Shown one piece after another: positions 24,301-39,300 of a DNA stretch of 64,000 nt. A model generated the notes under the pieces. The model had not been told where the DNA came from. It saw only the letters and a list, made by a program, of their open reading frames with translations, and searched no databases. This DNA is from Emydura subglobosa. Lineage: Eukaryota > Chordata > Testudines > Chelidae. The position numbers and the translations under genes were made by a program. The DNA lies in NCBI GenBank assembly GCA_007922225.1, contig ML679995.1:1327653-1391652 (forward strand), read 5' to 3'. Positions within the stretch are counted from its first letter, which is position 1. Every line of letters starts with the position of its first letter.

Positions 24301-27300
24301 CAAAGCCAGGATGTCCACAAATCAGCGCACAGTGTGCAGGAGAGCCAGAAATGGTGGAATTTCCAAAGAAGCTTGAACAAGGCAATCTGACCGTCAGAGC
24401 AAGTGAGCCATTGGCAACCATTTAAGGCAACCAGAGAGATTTATGAGTACATAAGCAATTTGAATTTCTATTTCACCATTATTGTGAACTGTTGGACAGG
24501 AAAAGAACGAATTCTTTGCATGCTCTGAAACAAAACACACTCCAGAATGTAACTTCCAACCTCCGAATCCAGAGTGCCATCGTTCACCCCCACTAATAGC
24601 CTCATTGAAAAAACAGCCCCAGGAATTCAGCGGCTGTGCTTAATGGTTTGACACCATAATCCCTTCCCACACCATCTCTAGGAAGTTTATGCTAACCACT
24701 GAGAAGCAAATCCTGGTCCCATTGTAACCAACGGCAAAACTCTCGAAAAGGTGAGATATAAACGGTAATAAATGAACACGGCTGCTTTGTCTCACTCGAA
24801 CAGCTCCTACCTGAGGATCTCAAATTGCTTCACAAATGCGTCTCCCCCACCCATCCTGGCCCGTTTGTGTGTCTCATTCAACAGCTGTGATTGGTCTTTT
24901 GGAGTGTAAGTTCTTCAGGGCAGTGGCTATCGTTTACTCTGTGTTTGCACCTTGCCTTGCACAATGGATCCCCAGGGTCCTGCACATGCTTTTGTAAAAT
25001 AGATGTTAATAAGCTCATTACTTAAGTCTCAAAACCAGCACTGTGAAATACACGTTCTTACTAGCTCCGCTTTCAGCTGGTGAAAATGTGGCGCACACGG
25101 TCACTAGCTAGAGAGCGGACACAGAACGCAGGACTTCTGGCGCCTATTCCTGTCCTCCAGCCACAAGACCATCCCGTCCTAAGTGAGGTCTCTTTGGAAG
25201 GACATGCTTAGATGTAGATCTCTGGGATCACTGCTGAATCACAGATGTCCTTTGCTCCAGGTTTGCATCCCTCGCACACTGCAGACGGCGGAACTGCGAG
25301 ATGCACAATCTCTGGGGCACCTCCTGGGGCAGCCAGCTCTGCACCAGCCTCTGTGCAAGGCTGTGGCAGAATCCCGCCACCTTCAGGAGGGAACATCTCT
25401 ATGGCCGACAGTTATTCTAATGAATCCATTTCAATCTCTCATAGCACTAAAATGGTGATTTTGGGGGAGAGGAGGAAAGGGCTTGACTCAAGAACAGACA
25501 GAACGTGTCGTAATGTCCATGTTCTTCCAGAGGACACTAAGCAATAAAGACCCGCAGAGGGACCCAGTGGCCATCACTTCTCACTAGATGGCAGCAGTAT
25601 GCAGAGTTATGTTGTCTGCGAGCGCTCAGCTCTGCGATGCATTCAGAGCACGGGAAAGCACCGCTCTCTGCGAAGGTGACTATTACAAAGCTCTTCTAAG
25701 CATGAACTACAAAGCAAAGGACAGTCACCTACCTGACGTAGAGTGAAATCGGTACCACGGTGTTCAAAATGATCACGTAAGACCAGAACATGAGGAACCC
25801 AGAGTAGGGTGCAGAGTCAACACCATCTGCCCAGGGCAGGTAGATCTGGAAGTAATAGCCCTTATCATATTCCCAGATGCCGTTTCCAATGGCCAGGATG
25901 AAACACATCAGGGCTAAAAATGCAAAAATCTGCAACAAGAAGATATGGATTTCAGAAAACCAAGTGTCTTGTGTTTAGTGCATATGGATATGGTACAATA
26001 TGAATCAAAGACATAGTGGGGAAAGATCTGCTGGTATTAGGTTATCTGGTCTAACGTTGAGCAGGGGGTGGGACTAGATAACCCCTGAGGTCACTTCCAA
26101 CCCTCATCTTCTCTGAGTCTACGAACTCCCGGTCAATGCAGGACTGAACTTTCCCTGCACACACCTGGGTCCTTTGTGTAGCCTGTTGCTAACTCCAGCT
26201 ATGAAGCTTCCAAAACGTCCCTTGGACGACTGCTCTGGGGTGTCACTGATTTCACCATTATTAGTGTGATTATTTATATTTCCGTAGCACCCAAGAGCCC
26301 TAGTCGTGGCACAGGATCCCATTGTGCTAGGTGCTGTACAAACAGAACAAAAAGACAATCCCTGCCCCAGAGCCCTCACAGTGTAACGTACAAGACAAGA
26401 ACCAACAGACGCAGACAGACAGGAGAGCGTAAGGAAACAATGAGACAATATTGATCAGCACGAGAGGCTGCAGTCTCTGCACGCTAGCAGCCTCATTTTT
26501 TGTGCTCTCTAGTTTAAAATTTTTCTTTCCAAACGTTTCACTCCCTGGCTCCTACTTACTCCCCAAGTCATTCTGCCCTGTATTATTTAAGTCTTAGGGA
26601 CAGATGCTCATAGAGTAGGGAACACCCGTGCACTGACAGGTGGAGCAGCCGGGCTCACTGACCCAGTAAATCCGTCTCTAATGTTTATGATTCTATATGC
26701 ATAGCGGACGCTGATGAAACTGTCAGCGTGGTCACAGCCATTTCAAGGCAGGGCTAAGCTTTCCAGCCCCCTCTTTTGTGAGGGACAGAATCTTTTCTCA
26801 CCTGATCGGTATCATTCTCAGCACTGCTCCTTCATTACCTATGGCTCGTTTCTTGCACAAACGAGGTATGTCAGGACAGAAGGAATGCAACAACGCTCTC
26901 TCTTCTTGCAGCCACCGGGCATGGACTCCCAAGGCAGGAGATCTACATATAGGCTAATGGGCAAGGATTGTCTAGTGGATAGGGCACGGGGATAGACCTC
27001 AGAGAGCTGGGTTTATTTCCCATCTCAGTCATAGACTTTCTGGGTGCACACAGGAAAGTCACGTAACTCTCTCTGCCAAAGTTACCCCCATCTGTGAAAT
27101 GGAAATAACCCTTCCCAAGCTCCGGGGGTGGCGTGAGGTACTCCGACACGACAGGGGTGGGCACCAGGATACAACAATCTAATTAGAGAACCTCCAGATT
27201 GCCTGATCTAAAGCAGCGCCTATCTTTTCTCTCACTGCCCTTCACACCTCCCCCTTATACACCTGCACAGAGACCAAACAGTGCAGATGACACAGCATTA

Positions 27301-30300
27301 CCTCTGAGACTCTGCAGTTCACCATGGGAACCACCGGTGATTCATGTAATACGTCCACAAAGTACAGTCTATTAAAGCACTAAAGGAAAGCAAGCGGCTA
27401 CTCTTCTCAATATCACAGGGGCACTCATCTGACAGTTGCTACTTTTGCCTTTAACATGATTGCCACCAATATCCACATACTCCGTACTTTAGATGTCTGC
27501 ACGGTACACGTGCTTAGCTCCAAGATGCTTATTTACTTGGCCTCCCCTGCTCTGTCTCTATACCTACATTGCAAACTCCATTCTTCTGTTCTGTGTTTGT
27601 ACACCACCTAGCACCATGGGCATCCTCGTCTGTGACAAGGCCCTAGATGCTACAATAACAGTGCTCAGTTTTCTTTGAGAATTATCCAAGAGGGCGAGTG
27701 AGTGTTAGCAGAACATTTGTGACGTGCTTTTTCCCGTTAGGAGAGACGGAAGGAAGGGAACAATGCTACCGTCTTTGTTGCCACCACAGTGTATGGTATG
27801 TTGTGGTCATTGCTCCAGCACATGGAAAACTGGCAGTGTACAAAGGCAGGTCCGGCACCCGAGAACAATGCTTCCCACCCTCCTCAGGGGAGGAGACCCA
27901 ATGCCGTGTAAGGGTGGGCCCAAACTGTTCCTTAGACACGCTGACTTCGGTGAAATAACGTTTCATGTCAGACTGTGACCTAAAACCATCGCCGTTTCAT
28001 TGCTGTTACTTTGGGTTCTGCACCTAAATTTGAAGCAAAAAGAAAAGGCCTCCGCAGCCAGCCGTGACAGCTGTATTTATCAGAGAGTGCCCCCTCCCTG
28101 CGTCTGCTAGTGCAGCCTCCCCCTCCGCCACCCAAACACAGGCCTTGCGTCCAGGACACCTCCTTCTGCAGGAGCGAAGGTGCGTCCTAGCTGTGGAACA
28201 GTCACTTCTTTCTGAGCTCTCTAGGAAGTGACGTTTCTCTCCTGGCCTGATTTCAAACAGAGCCTGCCGCAGATTTCCACAGGAGAAACTTCTCTAAACA
28301 TGGAGCAAGCCAAGGGTTCAGTCTGGAGAGGGCTATTTCGGTCTGGCCCCACTTGAGATGCAAAGGAACTGCATGTAAACTGGACAGTGTTCCAAGACCC
28401 TGTTTAAAAATTAATCTGTCACTGGGAGGGTTACAGACAATTAAGCACAAAAGTGCCTTTCCCGGGTTTACATTGTGCAAGCTTCATTTCAAATGAGATA
28501 TTTTTAGCTCTGATTTTATTTATCAAATGATGGTTTTTGTATTTTTCTGACTGTGTGTGTCAGCCGTGCAACGTGCTGCCTCTAGCCGTGCTCCTGCCCT
28601 GTCAGCCTAGTACAGAGGAGGACCTGACCACGTTCCCTTTGAAGGACCTGGTTACTGGAGCAGAACTACCAGAGTGCAGGGCTGTGAGAGCGAGCGAGCG
28701 AGCAGTACTCAGTTACCAAAGCATTCGGTGTCTCACAAGGGCTTAAAACAGGCGGACACCTGGCCCATCAGCCACGGAGACACAGCCACATCAGCCACAG
28801 GACGACACATTCAGCTGCAACGTGCTCACTTCTCCACAAAAAGCCAGGAACTAAATTAGAAGCTTGTCAGCACAAACCCTAGAGTGGGATAGAGAGCTGA
28901 TGGACCAGCACATGGAAAGAGAGCTCTGTGTGACACATGTAAACTCTGGGTGACGAGTGGCTAACTCTGAGCAAGGACTAGGTCCTGAGAGCCTCAGTGG
29001 CTGTCAGCAGCTCCATCTTTGCCCCTTTCCCCCTTCCTATTGGGGTCCCCAGGTGCTCTGTCCTGGGCTCTCTCCTCGTTTCCATCTAACCTGAGTGGCA
29101 GGAGACATCCCCGGCTGGCACATTCTCTCTGCCCACACTGACCCTCTCTTGCAGACCCTCTGACCTTGCACCTAGGAAAGCCTGCTGCCATCACAAACTC
29201 ACCATGGCCCAGACTGAACTCTTCCTTCCCAAAACCCTCGCTTCTCCTCCGCCCTTTCTCCATTACCCCAGTAACTCCTGCACTCTTGCTATTGCTCAGA
29301 CTCCCAGTTCCGGGGTCATCTTGAACTCCTTCCCTCGCACCCAGGCCATGGCCAAATCCTGCTGCTTCTGCCTCCTCATTCTTATAAGCCACCCCGCCGC
29401 CCACCACTCGGATTTAGGGGCAGGCGACCGCCTGGGATGCCGGGTTTGGGGTGCTGTTTTGGTTGTTAGTGACAAAAGGGAAAATCAAACGTGTGACGTA
29501 ACATGGTTGAGGTATTCCGTATGCGGATTTATTTTTCACTAACCACCTCGCATGGTCTGGATCTTTGGAGAATCTCATGGAACTTTCCAGACTTTCCGAG
29601 AACGACATTTTTTTTGAACCACCTAGAACGTTGCCAGCCAGGCCCTGGCGGGCACATACGGGGCGGGATGTCGCCAGTGTGTCAGTGAGATATGAGAACA
29701 AACTGAAGCGAGGTGACAGCCCAGCTGCGATACTGTGAACCTTGTTTTGTTGTGTAATTGTGTTAGCGTACTTGTGTTTTAAGACTTGAAGAGTGTAAGT
29801 AGCGACTAATAGAGGACATGTTTAATGAGGCGCCAGAGATCTCTATCGAACCCCTATCTATGCAACAGTATAAAAGCAAGATTGTTACTTCTTTAGGGTT
29901 AACATTCTAAGGCTGTCACCCACTGTAACACTATTTAATACTGGTCCACCGGCCACCCACCGGTGGAGCACAATTCCACTTCTTGATGTTAGTACATTTC
30001 AGTTATTCTTAAAACGATACATTTGCTATAATCTTAGAGAAAATTAATTTTTTTTAGTTTGCTTATATGTGGCATGAATAAACACAGATGCGCAGGTGGT
30101 TCTAGCGTGCACATTTATCGTCTTATGTGACAGGGAGAAATCATGCATCGAAGTCGTGAAATGGGCTACAAATGCAATACAAAATAAGGGATTCAAAAGT
30201 TTTACCGGTGGAGCCGGGCGGCACTGAAGACGCTCCTCACCTGGGGCACCATTTGGTCTAGGGCCGGCCCTGCCTCCCAAACTACGAATCCATGCACTGT

Positions 30301-33300
30301 CAGCTCCCGTCTCCCCTAGGGCCAGCTCCTGCTCATAGGTCTTTGTGAAACTATGATCAGAGTCACTCCAGTCCAGCCAGAGTGATTGCTGTCACCTGAC
30401 TGCCTGTCACACTGGCCTCACCACGGCACGGCCTCACCACCGCCTTCAGTTTAAACTTCTCCCTGCCGACAGCAGCGTCGCCCCTGCCCTCAGCTCCTTC
30501 CTTCTCCTCAGCCTCACGCTGCCAGTGACACCAGCCTTGACCCTCCTTTCCTCCTGTTCTTCCACAAGTGGCTCTGCATCTTCTGCCACGCGGGAAACAA
30601 CCTCCCAAAAATCTGTTCAGCACGACTCTGCCTTTGCCTCACTCATGAGCGTAAAATCCCTAAAACCCTACGCCTGCAGCATGACACGAGCACATTTACA
30701 CTTCAAAACCAGCTGACCACTCCTGGCACTACCAAGCTGCCTGCCTGTCATTGCCCTGGTTCTTTGGCGGGAATGTTGCATGTCTCCCTTTGCTCTTCGT
30801 TTCCTTTGTGTTTTCACAGATTGTTGACAGAGCCCTCCTATGCCTGTACAGCAACCAAGCACACTGCAGGATCTCCTGGACTAGAACTCCCTCCACGTTC
30901 CACCCAGCTCCCTCCACATTTCAGCATTTTACACAATGTCTGCGGTAGCCGCGGCTTCCTGACAAGAGGGAAAAAGCACCCCCAGAGAGAGGGATCCCAA
31001 TGTGAGAATCCCTGGAATCTAAACGGCTGGGAAGAGTCCTGAAAGCCAAGGGCCAGACTGCACAGACTCCTCCATCTTCTGAGCCCTCGAGGCGCTGAGG
31101 TACAAAAGCTGGGTGGGAAAATGTCCTCAAGGTCCTGAGCCAGATTCTCAGCTGGTGCCAATCAACCTAACCCCACTGCAGTCACAAGCGACTTGCTCCC
31201 GTGTCTGCGATGGAGCGAGTGTTTGCAGCACTGTTAATTTTATTATATAAATGAGAAAACAGTTGGCAAAGGTGCCTCACGTAGCGGAAGAGCTGATCTG
31301 TCTGGCTGGTTTAAGCTGAAGTTCTAATGCCAGTTGGACTGCTCGGCCACGATGTCTGAAGATTAATCTGGGCAGGTTGGTCAGATCTCCCCACGGCTGT
31401 AGCTGATTTGCTGGCGCTGATTTAACGTACATGCAAGTGTTTAGGAGACTTTTGTGGACATTGCAATGGCTTGATGGGAGCCAACCTAATCTCTGTTGCA
31501 TTGTTACAATATCCGTCTCGTAACATTAAAGTACTGACAGTCTTCATGTCAATGAGGGCATGCTCTAAAACACAGGGACAGAAACTGCTATTCCAAGCTC
31601 AGTATCTGGGCTGAACTACATTCTCTTTTCCTTGAACACGCTCGCTGGCCGTTCTTCCTGCAACGCTGTGTAATGCCCTCGCTCGGTGTGTGTGAGCACA
31701 TCTCCCCGTAGGGCCTGTGCCCAGCCACTAGAACAGCCTGCTATGCTACCACAGCAGCAGCAGCGGCAGTCAGAGGCCTTGGGATACAGCCCCCAGGACT
31801 GAGCCTTGCCGATTACCGTGGCATCCCTGAGACTGCAGTTTGTTACAACTGTCAAGGAGTTTCAAATCCAAATTCTATCCACAGCATTTTGATTAGGAGA
31901 CTGTCCCCCTGGATCACAAATATCTGTTTAGTGCTCTGAAATTTACCACTAGCTAGAAAACACCAGTCTCTGGCTATGAATGAGCACACAATATTCTACT
32001 CCAACACAGGAGAGACAGCTTAGCAGGCAGCAGAGAGCACCAAGTAAACGAACAAACTCGATCACTGAATGCTGCACAGACAGACATCGATGAAGATATC
32101 AAGGAAGCCCGAAAGCGAGAAGGAAAAAGCAACGTTTATTTAAAATGGAAAACCAAAAAAGATCTTTGGGAAAATGTTACTTGCAGGCTTCAAAGTGACC
32201 ATCACAAACAACAGAGAAGACGAGCACAGCAAATGAAAAGCTATGAAGAAAGGTCCTTGATGCTATCAGTTTAATGGCCTCGTTCTGCAGAATGGGACTT
32301 GAGAAAGCGGCTGCAGAAATTCATAAACGAATATACTTTTCTAGCGTTCTTTTTTTTCTCATTAGTCACGTTTGATATCCCTTCATTTGTCAGGAAAGAG
32401 GGTGGAGCACTCAGAAATGAACACGGCTGAAGGAGTGAAGACAAATTAATCAGACTTACCACTAATACGAGGACATTCATTAGCCGATCGATGCTCGTAC
32501 GTTTAAAGGTTGTTTTTCCACTGTTCTGCATTAATTTGGTGTCTGGCCCTAGTAGATCAAACAGAGCCATGATTTTAAAGAACATGGAGCTGCTTCCCTT
32601 TGAGACGCCAAAGCACTTTACAAACATACATTAACTCTCACAGAGGCAGGGTCATATTGTTACCCCATGTTACAGATGGAGAAACTGGGGCACAGAGAGC
32701 TAAAGTGACTTGTCCGAGGTCAGAAACAGACACCGGAACTCCTGACCCTGCCTCCCTGCCCTCTCCTACGTACAATGCACCCTCCCTTGTGGGTTTAATT
32801 TATGGCATGGAGAATAACAGATACTACTAGATTAACAGTGACCCCCCCAATTGCACATCGTCACGTACGTCTGCAGTGGTACAGAAACAGTCCAAATCTC
32901 ACCCTTATTCAAATGTAGATTTCTCCCCCTTCCCCCCCACAAATACAGGGGCAATTCTGACACTCCAGCACAAGGGTGCAGGCAGGGGTACAGTTTTTCC
33001 CTAAGCTAATCAGGTTGGCTTGGAGTTGGGGCCTCAGTACATGCTTGGAGAGACAAAGTGACTGAGTTCCACTCGCTCACCATGCCCTCAAACAGGGTCA
33101 ATATTTGAGGGCTCTCTGCCCAGAGGGATGGGTAGAGATTTTCCCCACATTATTTGCTGATGACAGCTCCTGGGGAAGAGAAGCTGCTTTTTATGACAAA
33201 GAACCCCATCAAGCTGCGCTGAGGTTTTGCAACGTAGGGTTCACTACCCAGCTCTCTCTTGTGGGCTGGTCTAGAAAACGTCCAGTTAAAATCCCATGAA

Positions 33301-36300
33301 CAGCACGTTTGTGACATTCCTAGCTCAGGCTCAGGGGAAGGTTCAACATTTCACTTGTGCTCTTGTGCCCAGTGGAAACCAAGCTTCCAAAAGGGACAAC
33401 GTTGGTTCTTCTCTGCCCACTGGGAGTTACATGCCCGCCTGGTAAAGCTGTTTCCCTCTGCAACCCTGTGGTTTCCACCTACCAGCATAAATAACAAGTC
33501 CAAAGCACCATTCTGTGTTCCTAATGGTGCAGCCCCGCAGCAGCAGCTTCTCATTGTCCAGGGCAAATTTCTCCCCGTGGAGCGTCAGAGTCCCAGTGAA
33601 CTTATCCAGTTTGTTATTTGGTGCCTCGCATTTGATTTCACCTGTAAATAGAAGTCAGATAATGGAAACCTTCCTGGGACTAGCCGCTCACTGGAGCACA
33701 CATCCTCCTCCTCAGCGGTGCCTGGACAGTGAACATTTCAGCACCTTCGCTATCCACCCTTATCGCCTTTTACACCTACTGCTAGGTACTGCAAGCACTG
33801 CTCTGCTTGGGGACTGCTCTGCCCCTGTCTTCACGCAGCCATCCAACCGTCTGCATGGAATTACCTAAGACGGTGCCCTGCACTCTGAGGCCCCGTCACG
33901 TCCCTCGCTGACACCAACCCTCTCTCCCACTTGGTAGAACCCAGCAGAGATGCCCTTCTCCTTGCCAGCCCCTCACTTGCTCCAGCACCCAGAACAGCAT
34001 TGGTCCAGGCCTTCGACCAATACTGAGGGTGTGTGAACAGACGATGACGGGTGATCTGACGGACACGTCGCAGCATGAACGTTCTCACACAGCCTGAGAA
34101 TAAGTTGCAAGCCGCAGAGTGCACTGGAGGGCAGTGATGCAGTTACGTGTTGAGAACACACACACACACACGCAGACAATCGCGGGCCAAATCTCACACA
34201 GAAGACACCCCTGCCTGGCAAGCGCGGGCTGCACCAGTACCTACTGCAACAGCCTTGGTAGCAAGCTAGAGGCCTCCACTAGGCTTAGCTTCCAAACTAC
34301 GTCACCAGAGCAGCCACCCCTGATGGAACAGACTACAGACAATAGAGGAGAGGCTATTGCCAACAGTGAACATACCTGATCAGGTTTCGTTAGCGGTACT
34401 GTAACGCTGCCCATTACAACACTGGACTGACGCAGTCTACACCACTTGGAATGCCCCACTGACAGTGTGACTACATACTGGCACCCAAAGAAATGAAGCA
34501 GGAAAGGGCTCATGAGATAAGCAAGGAGAGCATCTGTGAAAAGGCAGGAAGAATTGCTGGGTGCAAAGGAATAAGCATGCGTCAGTAAAAGAGCTTTATC
34601 CCACCAAAAGCAGCAGAGTTACCCGTGTTAACTAGGCCCTAGAGACAGGTATCTTAACACGCAGCAGGGGCTGGGAGCGCTGTGTGCAAGTGGAAGTGCT
34701 TTATCGAGGACTTTGTAACCCCAAGGGTCATGGCCATCACATGAGCTAATAGGTGGGGAGTTTTAAAAGAAAGTGTGCGTGTGTGGAACAGAGCTCTAGC
34801 AGGGATGCAGAGGACCCCCCATAAGGGGAAGAAGAGCTATTTTAGGAACTTTTAACTCCTGGGAGCTTGTGGTTTCCTCACCCTGCACTAAACAGAGTCT
34901 GCTCAAGTTGTAGCAGATCAGAACTTAACCCCTCTTCCCTGGGTATGGTTTTATTAACAAACAAAGCTCAAACAAAACACAAAATCCAGTTGAAGTCCTC
35001 TTTATGAGTTTGGTTATTCCCAGAGTTTCTTCCCAAGCACTGCTCAGCCCACACCCTTGGTCCCCCTCTCTCTCTCAAGCAAGGGACCCAGTCCTGCCTC
35101 CCTTATATCTGGGTCGGGTAATGAGCCACTTAAAATAGTGTGTCTAAACCACTCATAGCCCTTTCCTAGCAGAATTATCATGTGGTTCCAGATAACACTG
35201 TCTGCCTGATACATTTCCTTATTCAGTTCTCTCTCAGGCTCTAATAACTGGAGCACAACTGGGAAATTAATGTCTGATAGATTGGATGTGTGGCCGTAAT
35301 TAATAGTCAAGTGTCCCTCTTCTGTCTACTATATTTCAGTCTATTCTTTTCCATACTGTGAATCTCTTTGGAACCCAAAGGAACTTGTCACTGTCTATAG
35401 AATCAGAGAAGATTAGGGTTGGAAGGGACCTCAGGAGGTATCTAGTCCAAACCCCTGCTCAAAGCAGGACCAACCCCAACTAATTCATCCAAGCCTAGGC
35501 TTTGTCAAGCAACACCTTAAAAACCAATAAGGATGTAGATTCCACCACCTCCCTAGGTAACCCATTCCTGTGCTTCACCACCCTTCTAGGTGCTATGCAG
35601 CTGGCCCACTAAGTTCCAGATGGCTACAGGGGTGAATGCTGCTTCCACTTTCTATATTTATTTCTCATTATAAAATATGCTCACCCACAATTCTAAGACA
35701 CAGCTGCAATTAGTATAAAAACCATTATTCAACTCAACAATTAGACCTAGGGTTTAGAAAAGAGCCATGAGAATGATTAAAGGATTAGAAAACTTGCCAT
35801 CTACTGACAGACTCAAAGAGCTCAATCTGTTTAGCATAACAAAGAGAACGTTAATGTGACTTGATCTAATTCTATAAGTACCTACATGGGAAATAAATAT
35901 TTGATAACAAGCTCTTTAATCTAGGAGACAAAGGTCTAACAAGATCCTATTGCTGGAAGTTGAAGGTAGACAAATTCAGGCTGGAATTATTTTAATAGTG
36001 AGGATAATTAACTATTGGAACAACTTACCAAGGGCTGTGGTGGATTCTCCATCATGGTCAATTTTTAAATCAAGACTGGATGTTTTTCTAAAATATCTGC
36101 TCTATTTCAACCATAGCTATTGGACTCGAAACAGAAATTAATTCAGCCCTGTGCTATGCAGGAGGTCAGACTAGATCAGTGTCTCTCAACCCACGGCCCA
36201 CTTGTGGCCCAATCAGCACACATCTGCGGCCCATGTGACATCCTCAGGGCCATACAGGTAGTATATATATTGTGTGGATGCGGCCCACATGACACACAGA

Positions 36301-39300
36301 GTTGCATATTGGCCCACAGTGGTAAATAGGTTGAGAACCACTGATCAAAACAGTATCTTCTGGCCTTGGAATCTATGAAAAACCATACCCATCCCTAAAT
36401 CCCTAATACTCGTAGGTAACCAGCTCTCTCCCACTACAACTTTCTCACCAACACTCTCTACCTAAGAGCAGCCCAGGAGAACAGAGAGGCTTTACGCAAA
36501 ATCCAACTCTGGTGAACCAACAAGGAAAGTGAATTCTAGAGCTGAGGATCCCTCACCAAGAACACCTGGACTTCAGTGCCTCATGTTAAAATCAGAGAGG
36601 TGTTAGGGTGCTCTCTAGTAATTAAACTGTATCGGTGCTTACAGATGTGTAGATTGTAAGGTTAAAGAGACTATACTGATCATCTGACCCATACAACAGA
36701 GACCAGGAATCCTGCGTTGAAAACAATAACTTGTGGGGAGTTACTGGATACTCGTTGAATCCATTTCACCCAAAAGGTTTAGTCCCCATGAAGTTTGGAC
36801 CTGGCCAGTGATAGCTAGCTGACACCTGAGTATTGTTTCCTCTCATGTCTCCACTTCCCCACGTCTAACAATAAATGAAGTTCATCTTGTTGGAAACATC
36901 GCCCGTCTCCGACCCAGCACAGTGCCAACAAATACTACGCTCTGGGTTAAGTATTTTGCTTCATTGCCTTTGTAAATTAGCCATTCAACCTTCTCCTCAA
37001 TTCCCTGTGCCATGGAGCCCTTACGTGAAGGGCTAGTTCAAGTATTTACTACTTGTACAGGGGTTAGCTACAGAAATGTGAGCTGAGGGATAATCACAGG
37101 TGCTCTTCCCAGTACTTTTCCAAACATTAATCACAATGGGGAGCATTTTATTTTCACTTCAGATATGACAAACAGGCCCCCTTCTTATTCACAACAAAAC
37201 TAGAGATTTTGTAAAAATCAAAGAGAGAAGAGAAGAATTTTCACTTTGTAAAAGATTTTGAAACGTTTGTTGAGCCGAGTTATGCTCATTTAGAAAAGCA
37301 ATGTTTTCCATGCTCATTAGATAAACTGGCGGAGAAAGGAGTTCTCTACCTTAAAACGAAGAGTTTGGTTTCCACATTGTTACACGCCGTGGCCTCTTCA
37401 GTAAAGCCAGGATTTGAACCCCAGGGAAGGACCATTATTTCCAGAGGGCTTTCCGCTGCAGCAATGAAAGTATACTGTCTACAAGAGTTCTGGAAATACG
37501 AAAGCCCAGAACCACAGGCCTCACTTCAGAGAAATCCTGTGCTGAGGTAAGGTGTTGTCGCACAACTGAGAAATCAGGCCAAGAATATTGTTTCATAATG
37601 AAGCAATGAAACATAGAAAGAGTGATGTCTAGCAGCGCCTTTAGAGTGCACGGCTGAGAGAGATTCTGAGCTATTTGAAATACGTCTCAGCTGATCATCA
37701 TCCCGCCATTTATCATGGACACAACTGTGGAGTTCTCAACTCATTTCACAGTCGTTTAGTTTTTGTTTCTTATGAATCTGGTGCTCAAGAAAAGTCCTTG
37801 GAGAACAGGGAGAGCAGCATTACAAGCTCATCCACACCACTGCTCTGCACCATTCCGTTCCATATGGGTTCTCCTATCAGCCTCATGACCACAGTACCTG
37901 AGCCCCTTCTAGTTGGGCATTAAGTGAGGTGACTAGTATCTGTCCCATGTTCTCTCTCTTGTCCTCTCCTCAAAGGGAGAATTGTGTGTTCAGTGGAACA
38001 TTTTGCTGCTGTGTGGTGTGGTTAAGAACATAAGAATGGCCATACTGGGTCAGATCAATGGTCCATCTAGTCCAGTATCCTGGTTGGGTTTTTTTGTGCA
38101 TGTTGCCAAGTGCTGATGTTAGAAAAAGCCAAGTCTAAGAAGTATGCCTTGCAGGTCGACCTTGTCTGAACCATAGCTCCAGGAGAGTAGGAAAAAATAA
38201 GTCTAGTCAGCTGTCTGTCCTTGGCCCATTCTGCTGGGGCTAGGGGAGAAAATGGTGCCAACTGTGATTTCTGTGACGTGGACATCTGTCCACTAGGTAG
38301 GCCCTCTCATTCATTTCCCATAGGGGACCACGTCACATGTGATCTGGCAGGGGACACGTTTCATGGCAGGTCCAGACTGTCAGCGCATTAGCTGCCTGGC
38401 AGCGAAAGCAAAACATTTTAAGATTCGCCTTTTTGGTGGTATTGAGAAAACAGTGGAAGGATAAAAGTTCAAAGCTCTAAGCTGAGAAACCAAAGTCATC
38501 TGCTCTGTGTGCAGATGTGTTGGCTGTGCTCCCAGCAAGGGGTAAATGAGGTGTGACGGCTCTGAATCAATGGGCCTGCAGCAGTGTAACACTGCTCTGC
38601 AATCAGAATCAAGCCTTTTCAGGGAATTCAGTCCAGTGACGCATATTTTAGTTCCCATGGGGGGTTTGCAAGAGCCTTACGCTGATTTGTTTGGTGGGGT
38701 CTCGACAGACAGACAGTGAGAGGCTTTGTGCAGCTCACAGTGTGAATTCCCACCCATTGAAGTCACTGGAAGCACACAAGATCTGATCTTCACTGCGGGC
38801 TGCCTAGTGCAGACTCTGTGCTCATTCTCACTGTTCCTCCGCTGCTGCCAGCCCTGGAGCACTGTGCAGGGAGCCAGGGCAGAGTGGGCAGCAGGGGCCG
38901 GCAGCACGGCTTGGAGACAGGAATTCTGACATACTGTGGAATTCAGGTCTCAGGGGAAATGCTTTGGGACTTTCATTTTTAATGTGCACTCACCATTGAA
39001 GTCAGTCAGTTTCTGAAGGTTCTCTCCCAGGTCCGCAGTAACCGTCAGCGCCTGCTTCACTTTGAGGTTGGTTTCCCTATAAGAAAAGCAGGAGTCAAAC
39101 GCTTACATGGCTGGTCACTCTTCCATTCCTGGAGCTGATCTCACTCATTACAGTCAAGGTGGAGCTTTCAGTGTCTGCAGGCAGCATCTCCGTTCTAAGA
39201 GTCAAATCAGGACCATTTTTACATGGCCACACAGGGAATATAGTCCCTTGCTACTGTACGAACTGGCTGTGCACCAAGTCAGCTGATCCTGCGGAACGCT

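Larger units (their letters stand above)
25930..32459 (-). other. Intron between w9 and w10 (6.5 kb)
   Basis: Holds a CR1 tail (26058-26123), an interspersed repeat on the minus strand (26255-26400), a MIR (26960-27150), another repeat end (27575-27660) and a possible DNA transposon (29410-30285). The 30300-32450 stretch contains nothing I recognise. Confidence 0.65.
33642..38993 (-). other. Intron between w7 and w8 (5.4 kb)
   Basis: Holds a (CA)n tract (34157-34172), a CR1 tail on the minus strand (35396-35591), a second CR1 split by a MITE (35742-36385), and a CR1 end on the minus strand (38022-38083). The 36400-38020 and 38090-38990 stretches hold nothing recognised. Confidence 0.7.

Noticed and set aside
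38083..38300. Extension of the CR1 fragment beyond 38083
   Set aside because: The wording no longer follows the CR1 end; treated as unique sequence.
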